Assembly (NCBI GenBank): GCA_008828725.1
Contig: MEHQ01000969.1
Span: forward strand, 134,926 to 198,925
From: Saccharina japonica
Taxonomy: Eukaryota; Sar; Phaeophyceae; Laminariales; Laminariaceae
Length of the DNA: 64,000 nt
Direction: 5' to 3'
A program made the translations under genes and the position numbers. Of this stretch, positions 59,401-64,000 are shown one piece after another; position 1 is the first letter of the stretch, and each line of letters opens with the position of its first letter. The notes beneath the pieces were generated by a model. The model was given only the letters and a program-made list of their open reading frames with translations. It had not been told where the DNA came from and did not search any database.

Positions 59401-61726
59401 GTCGGTCTTCCCTGGAGCCCGATCTGCGGCCTTTCGATCCCCCACGAGTACAGATGAATGTATCTGCAACGTTGCTACGCCCCCCCCCCCCCTCCAATGT
59501 CTGCCTCGTCGGTGAAACCCAACTTGCTGCGTGCCGGCATTGTAGGGATTCAAGGATCTACGGTCATACGACTATAGCCTTGCATGGCGTGAGTATACCC
59601 CCCAAGCGGTTCTTAATAGGATGCAGCTCACCCTTCATGCGACTCGCCCAACACCTCACCGCGCTTCGCGCTTGGTGCAAGCAAGCAACGTGTGCCTGAT
59701 TGGTGAAAACCCAATGTGCTCCGTCCCGGCATTTCAGGGATGCGAGGGTTTATGGTCATATGACTTCGGCCTTGCATGGCATGCGGCTATTGAGTACACC
59801 CCCCCCCCCGCGCTTCCGGCCGTCCGTCACAAACATCTCGACCTTGCAGGATGAGGTGAAAAGAGCGCTGAATCCGCCGGAATCGATCAAGCCCACCGAC
59901 GCACGCTCAGCGGCAAAGGTAACAGGAACTATGCCAGTTTACGGTATATACCTCGACTGTGTCATATGAGGTACTGTAGATCGGGTGAAACTTACTATAT
60001 GCCGGAGTTGCACACATTGTCGGGGGGGAGGGCGGGGGGGGAGGGGCATCATGGCAGCTGGCACACCGCTATATAGCTTCCCATTCCAGACACGTGCTAC
60101 GGTAGGGTCTGCCTTCTAGGGGTAGCGCCTAATTTTTGTGAGGATAGGGTCTGCCTTTTAGGGGTAGCGCCTAATTTTTATGAGGGTACGGTTTGCCTTT
60201 TAGGGGTAGCGCCTAATTTTTGTAAGGGGTAAGGTTTGCCTTTGAGGGGTAGCGCCTAATTTTTGTGAGGGATAAGGTTTTGCCTTTTAGGGGTAGCGCC
60301 TAATTTTTTGTGAGGGATAAGGTTTTGCCTTTTAGGGGTACATAGCGCCTATTTTTGTGAGGGTTAGGGTTTGCCTTTAAGGGGTACATAGCGCCTATTT
60401 GTTTGTGAGGGGTATAGGGGTATTTCTTTAAGGGGTACATAGCGCCTATTGTTTCGTGATGGGGGTAGGGTTTGCCTTTTAGGGGTAGCGCCTAATTTTT
60501 GTGAGGGGTAGGGTTGCAGTGTTTGCCTTTTAAGGGTAGCGCCTTATTTTTATGAAGCCCTTATTTGAGGAGCTCCGTATATATATCAGTACCTCGCCTA
60601 GCAACTGACTACGAGAACCACTGCTGTAGGTTAAGGCCGATACTCAATCCCATCGGCTACAGGTATCCAATAAAGAGCAATGTCCTTGTAAGGGTGGCGG
60701 CTTATTCTCTAAGCTCTTCACATGAGGAGCTCAACATAAAGTCGCACCGGAAACATGACTTCGAATAAGATTTGTTCAGGGAATACGACCAAGATTTATA
60801 TGCGCTACTTACGTAAGTGGTCCCAAAAACAAATTTGCTTCTGAAATATCATACTCACCGGTCAAAAACCATGTTTGATCCAAAAAAGTCCTACCGCCGC
60901 GACAATGCTCCAACTACTATTGTAAAACATACAACATCGGATGTAAAGGTTACCGTGGTTGGATAGCTCCTCAGTTCCAATGGTCGGTGCAATGGTTCAT
61001 GCGATGGCTGGTATCATGATTGATGCAATGGTTGATGTAATGGATGATGTAATGGTTGATACAATGGCAGGTGCAATGTCACGTGCAATGTCACGTGAAA
61101 TGGTTGACGAAATGGTTGATGTACTGGTTGCTGGCAATGGTTGATACAATGGTTGATGTAATGCGTGATGAAATGGTTGATGACAATGGTTGATACAGTG
61201 GCTGATGCAATGGTTGATGTATTGTCAGCTACAACGATTGGTGCAATGGTTGATGCAGCTTCCCCGTCAGGGATTGTTTATTATTTGTTTTTATGAAAAG
61301 TTCAGCCCCCTACCGGACGTACCCCATGAACTCTTTGGTAGAGCTGCAAGTCTCCTTCTGCAAACTTGCTGCGGGCCCGTATACTTCGTATACAAACTTC
61401 AACAAATTGCCCCGCTCAACTCTTTCCGCGCTCCGACCGAGCCGATTGCCCCTTGCCGCTTTCTTGCCCACTGAAAACAGGTCGTCAAGGAGCAGACGGG
61501 AGCGCTTCGACGAGAGGAGGACCGGAGGAAGGCGGTCGAGTCCGCCCTAGCGCGTCTGCGAAACGAAAGGCGAGCGCCTTTTTTTCATGCCGTGCACTGT
61601 TTTTGGCAGGTCCCCGTAGATTTTACGTTCACTAGTTCTCACACCGGTTGTTTGCTTGCACAGTACAAGACATCTATTAAGAAAACGAGCAATAAGAAAC
61701 GCGGGCTTATATTTACAGGAGAATGA
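53480..61726 (+). CDS. NIMA-related (NEK) Ser/Thr protein kinase, 9 exons, 438 aa model
   Basis: Exons: 53480-53632, 54210-54349, 55396-55561, 56089-56255, 56642-56774, 57796-57930, 58738-58845, 59850-59918, 61481-61726; 1317 nt, phases consistent. Residues 1-264 form the kinase domain: Gly loop GVGSFGKV (11-18), catalytic Lys33, helix-C Glu51, hinge MEYCDGGDL, catalytic HRDLKTQN (128-135), DLG in place of DFG (148-150), GTPYYMSPE (167-175), [13 protein letters not shown]. The exchanged DLG, the early HPNIV and the end IHNFL are typical of NEKs, which act in mitosis and cilia or flagella. The C-terminal part is short, with a helical KRQMEALGL and a charged coiled-coil-like segment. Intron 4 uses a GC donor. 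The last about 35 residues are doubtful: another intron may start in exon 9. Confidence 0.88.
56815..56962. repeat. Degenerate MITE in NEK intron 5
   Basis: GGTGGGAACATAGTACACAG and AACCAAATACGGC at the left; GTACTGATTACTACATATGC and CCGTAAATG at the right, as in 16533-16668. Confidence 0.6.
57290..57585 (+). repeat. Full-length R1 poly(C)-tailed repeat in NEK intron 5
   Basis: From GTCTCTGGAAGTGACCACAC through GGAGGCTGTCGTCCATATGC to the TGTAGGGATGCGAGG core and CACACCCCCCCA. About 295 bp; one of the most complete copies. Confidence 0.9.
58205..58497 (+). repeat. R1 poly(C)-tailed repeat in NEK intron 6
   Basis: GTCTCTGGAAGTGGCCACAC head, deletion in the middle segment, core TGTAGGGATGCGAGG, ACACCCCCCCC end. 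Followed at 58500-58690 by a small array of GTTCCGCGTGCGGTA-type units and a 22-base C run. Confidence 0.85.
59480..59815 (+). repeat. Two overlapping R1 copies in NEK intron 7
   Basis: A degenerate right end at 59490-59605 is followed directly by a second copy at 59605-59812 ending in C10. The exon at 59850 begins about 35 bases after the C run. Confidence 0.85.
60110..60560 (+). repeat. Tandem array of about 47-56-bp units
   Basis: About nine units of GCCTTTTAGGGGTAGCGCCT, then AATTTTTGTGAGGG and TAGGGTTT. A single related piece is at 830-860 and a reversed one at about 4890-4915. It lies in the last NEK intron. Confidence 0.9.
60975..61265 (+). repeat. AATGGTTGATG-type short tandem repeats
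   Basis: Degenerate units of about 12-15 bp (GATGCAATGGTTGATGTAAT). Open Met-Val-Asp frames here are repeat artefacts. Confidence 0.85.
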
Positions 61727-64000
61727 AGAAATCCGGGAGTCATCACACTGAAGTTGGTGAAAAAACACCCCCCTTCTCAAATACAAATATAAAAACCAGT
61801 CTGGACCAGTTTTCCTGTTTCTTGTTAGGGGTCCATGTACTACTGTACACGTTCAGTACTTCGCTGACGGTTTGCTTACGTAAGTCTACGCCTGAACGGA
61901 AATGACTCACCAGTTTTCATGTGCGTTTAGACTGTGTGGTCGACTACAGAGGGCCGACAAGTCCACGACATGACACACTGCCAAAGTGTGGCATGAAGAA
62001 TCTGCGTTCTGCAGATGGACCAAATCGGTACACAAATAAGAAAGTGTATTGAGCGAAAGCTTTTTTACCCAGATCTCCAAAAGGATCTAAAAACAAATTA
62101 GACTGTGTGTGTCATGGCGTTCAGAGGCCGCACAAGACCAGGTGTACGGACGCGTGCTACGATAGAGGTATACCTTTTTCTGGCTGAAACGTTTTCTGAT
62201 CGACTTTTAGGACTGCAGTCCCGTTTTGGGAACAAACCACTCTGATTACAAGTAATTTGTCCCCAAAACGGGACTCCGGTCCTGTAAGGGTTATAACCCG
62301 AAAGCTTCTGGGTTTTACGTTTTTGTTGAAAATATGTTCTCGGACATAGTTTGGTCATGAGATTGTTCACCGGGCATCACTTTTATTTTCCTCCAAAGGC
62401 AGGTGGCTTACTATTACTTACTATTAGTATGGAGCTCTTCAAGTGAGGAGCTCGGAAAAAAAACAGGGTGTACCTCTGTCGTAACATGCGTCTATGGCAT
62501 CAAGAAAGAGAGTTAAAATCGATGTGGGTGTAAAACACTCGCACAGGGTCGTTGTCACAAACGCAATGCTTCGTCTGTACCAGATAGTAAAACAATAAGA
62601 CCGCTTCTTCTTTTGAACTAGCGTCATAGCGAGAGTGCGTGCTTGCTCTTCCAGAGAATAGTGCGGTGTTGTTGCTCTTCGTTGGCGTATCAGCTCAACA
62701 ATCGAGGCAGACGTGGTGCCTCATGCTAATACTACAGTAGTACTGTTTGGAAAATCGTTTGCATCAGCGTGTCCGATAGAGGGTTTTTTCGAACCATGTT
62801 CTCCCCTCTGTCATTCAATAACTGTACCACACACAGCTTGCAAAGAGATGAGTTTCGACGAAATCCTTGATCTCCCAGCTACCTGTATTTTTTTCACATA
62901 GCATTTTTGGAAATTCTTAATGTCAGTAATCCGCAATTGAGGCGGGTCTAGTATATAAAGTGAAGGCGCGTACCGGAGGGGGGAGAAGGGACGACAGCAG
63001 TGACCACGGCTTATTCAAAAGGCCGCTGACTACTACAATGGTTGAGCTGGAAAGGAGAAATGACGGGGGGGGGGGGGGGGGCAAAAACAAAACTAAAACA
63101 AAGAACAAAAAGGTACTTAGTACTTGTAGGTGCCCTACCATTGTTTCGTCAGATTATCCTCTCTCGTGGTAATACCTACGCCATTCGACTAGGGGTTAGA
63201 CTCACTTTAGCGCGTCTACCCTACAAACCGAAGGGCGAATAGGCGAACACAGCTGAGATGGGCAACAAAAAAAAACATCCTGGGCGTTAGGTACTTCGTG
63301 GGAATTGACAAGTAGGACAAGGGCACTCACTACGCGGTGCGCTCGCCCCTCCCGCTCAGCCGCGTACACCTCGCTTCTCACGCGGAGCCTCGATAGTTAT
63401 CTGTTGACAGCTTGGGGCCCACACCGTTTAATCTTGGGGCGTTTCCCAATGTAGATAGGATGGTCGTCGTGAAGACAAAGGTCTGCTCTGATAAAAACAC
63501 AGCAATGGCCCGGGAGCATTTTCTTTATCGCAGCAGTGCTGGCAGGACTACACTATTCTTAGGTGATCGGACCGGGCAAGACACAAGAGTATCCCCTAGC
63601 AGGTCTGTCTGTTAAGCATGTCTTTGGTGTTATTCACTTCTTTGTAGGACCAAACGTAGGAGAGAAATAGCTTTTGTATTATCCCAGAGCCGAGGTGGCA
63701 TCTGGCATTGTTGTTGTTGTTGTTGTTGTTGTCGTTGTTGTTATCACAATAACTGATCGCGAAAAATGTAGTCCATGGTCACACGACAGGCCCCGAAAAA
63801 AACTCTGAAGTGGGAGCATACCTCAGGGGAACAAATAATACAGAAGGACATCATTGCCCTTCCATTTTTATGATTATCTACTGTTACACTACCCTTTCGT
63901 CGTGAGAGGGAATACGTAGCTCTTTCTACAGAGAATAAGCCTTTTATCCCTACAAACAATCTACAATCTACTGTACTACTGTACATCCCAACTCTTTTCC
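61727..64000. other. 3' flank, no convincing gene
   Basis: Contains a family P relative (62205-62290), the third AAGATGAGTTTCGACG box (62838-62885), a G run at 63066-63080 and a (TTG)n run at 63710-63740. Short frames at 62960-63240 and 63412-63615 have no recognised motif. Confidence 0.45.

Overview
This is a eukaryotic nuclear window, roughly balanced in base composition, carrying three intron-rich protein genes buried in very dense repeats. I assembled the genes by hand from exons that have splice signals, keep one reading frame through every junction and, for two of them, match known families. Introns average about 1 kb (roughly 9-16 per gene), neighbouring genes lie on opposite strands, and the coding exons are GC-rich inside repeat-laden introns. 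This style fits a photosynthetic stramenopile, most plausibly a brown alga, but that is an inference; no rRNA or organelle sequence fixes the species.

Layout. Positions 1-2210: intergenic repeats. 2211-30968 (minus): a large gene of about 17 exons (model 1587 aa) of unknown function, with low-complexity segments around a core of beta-strand-like repeats. 31000-37960: mostly repeats and non-coding DNA, with one possible short gene at 33866-34276. 37964-53088 (minus): a CorA/MRS2-type magnesium transporter whose reading frame appears to continue through three further exons into an EF-hand calcium-binding tail (12 exons, 703 aa). 53089-53479: a 391-base head-to-head promoter region. 53480-61726 (plus): a NEK (NIMA-related) protein kinase (9 exons, 438 aa in the model). 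61727-64000: no convincing gene.

The repeats include a tRNA-derived SINE family with A-tails, a poly(C)-tailed dispersed family, at least two MITE families whose target-site duplications can be read directly because they landed in tandem arrays, a 491-bp element with about 190-bp inverted repeats, composite GATC-rich minisatellite elements, and long arrays of GGGTC, TAC, TCAGTAATAG and 20-bp units, nearly all in introns.

The best candidate for something new is the magnesium transporter fused to an EF-hand, which would couple Mg2+ transport to Ca2+. A second unusual feature is the number of GC-AG introns: at least two are fixed by protein homology and two more are supported by the exon models.
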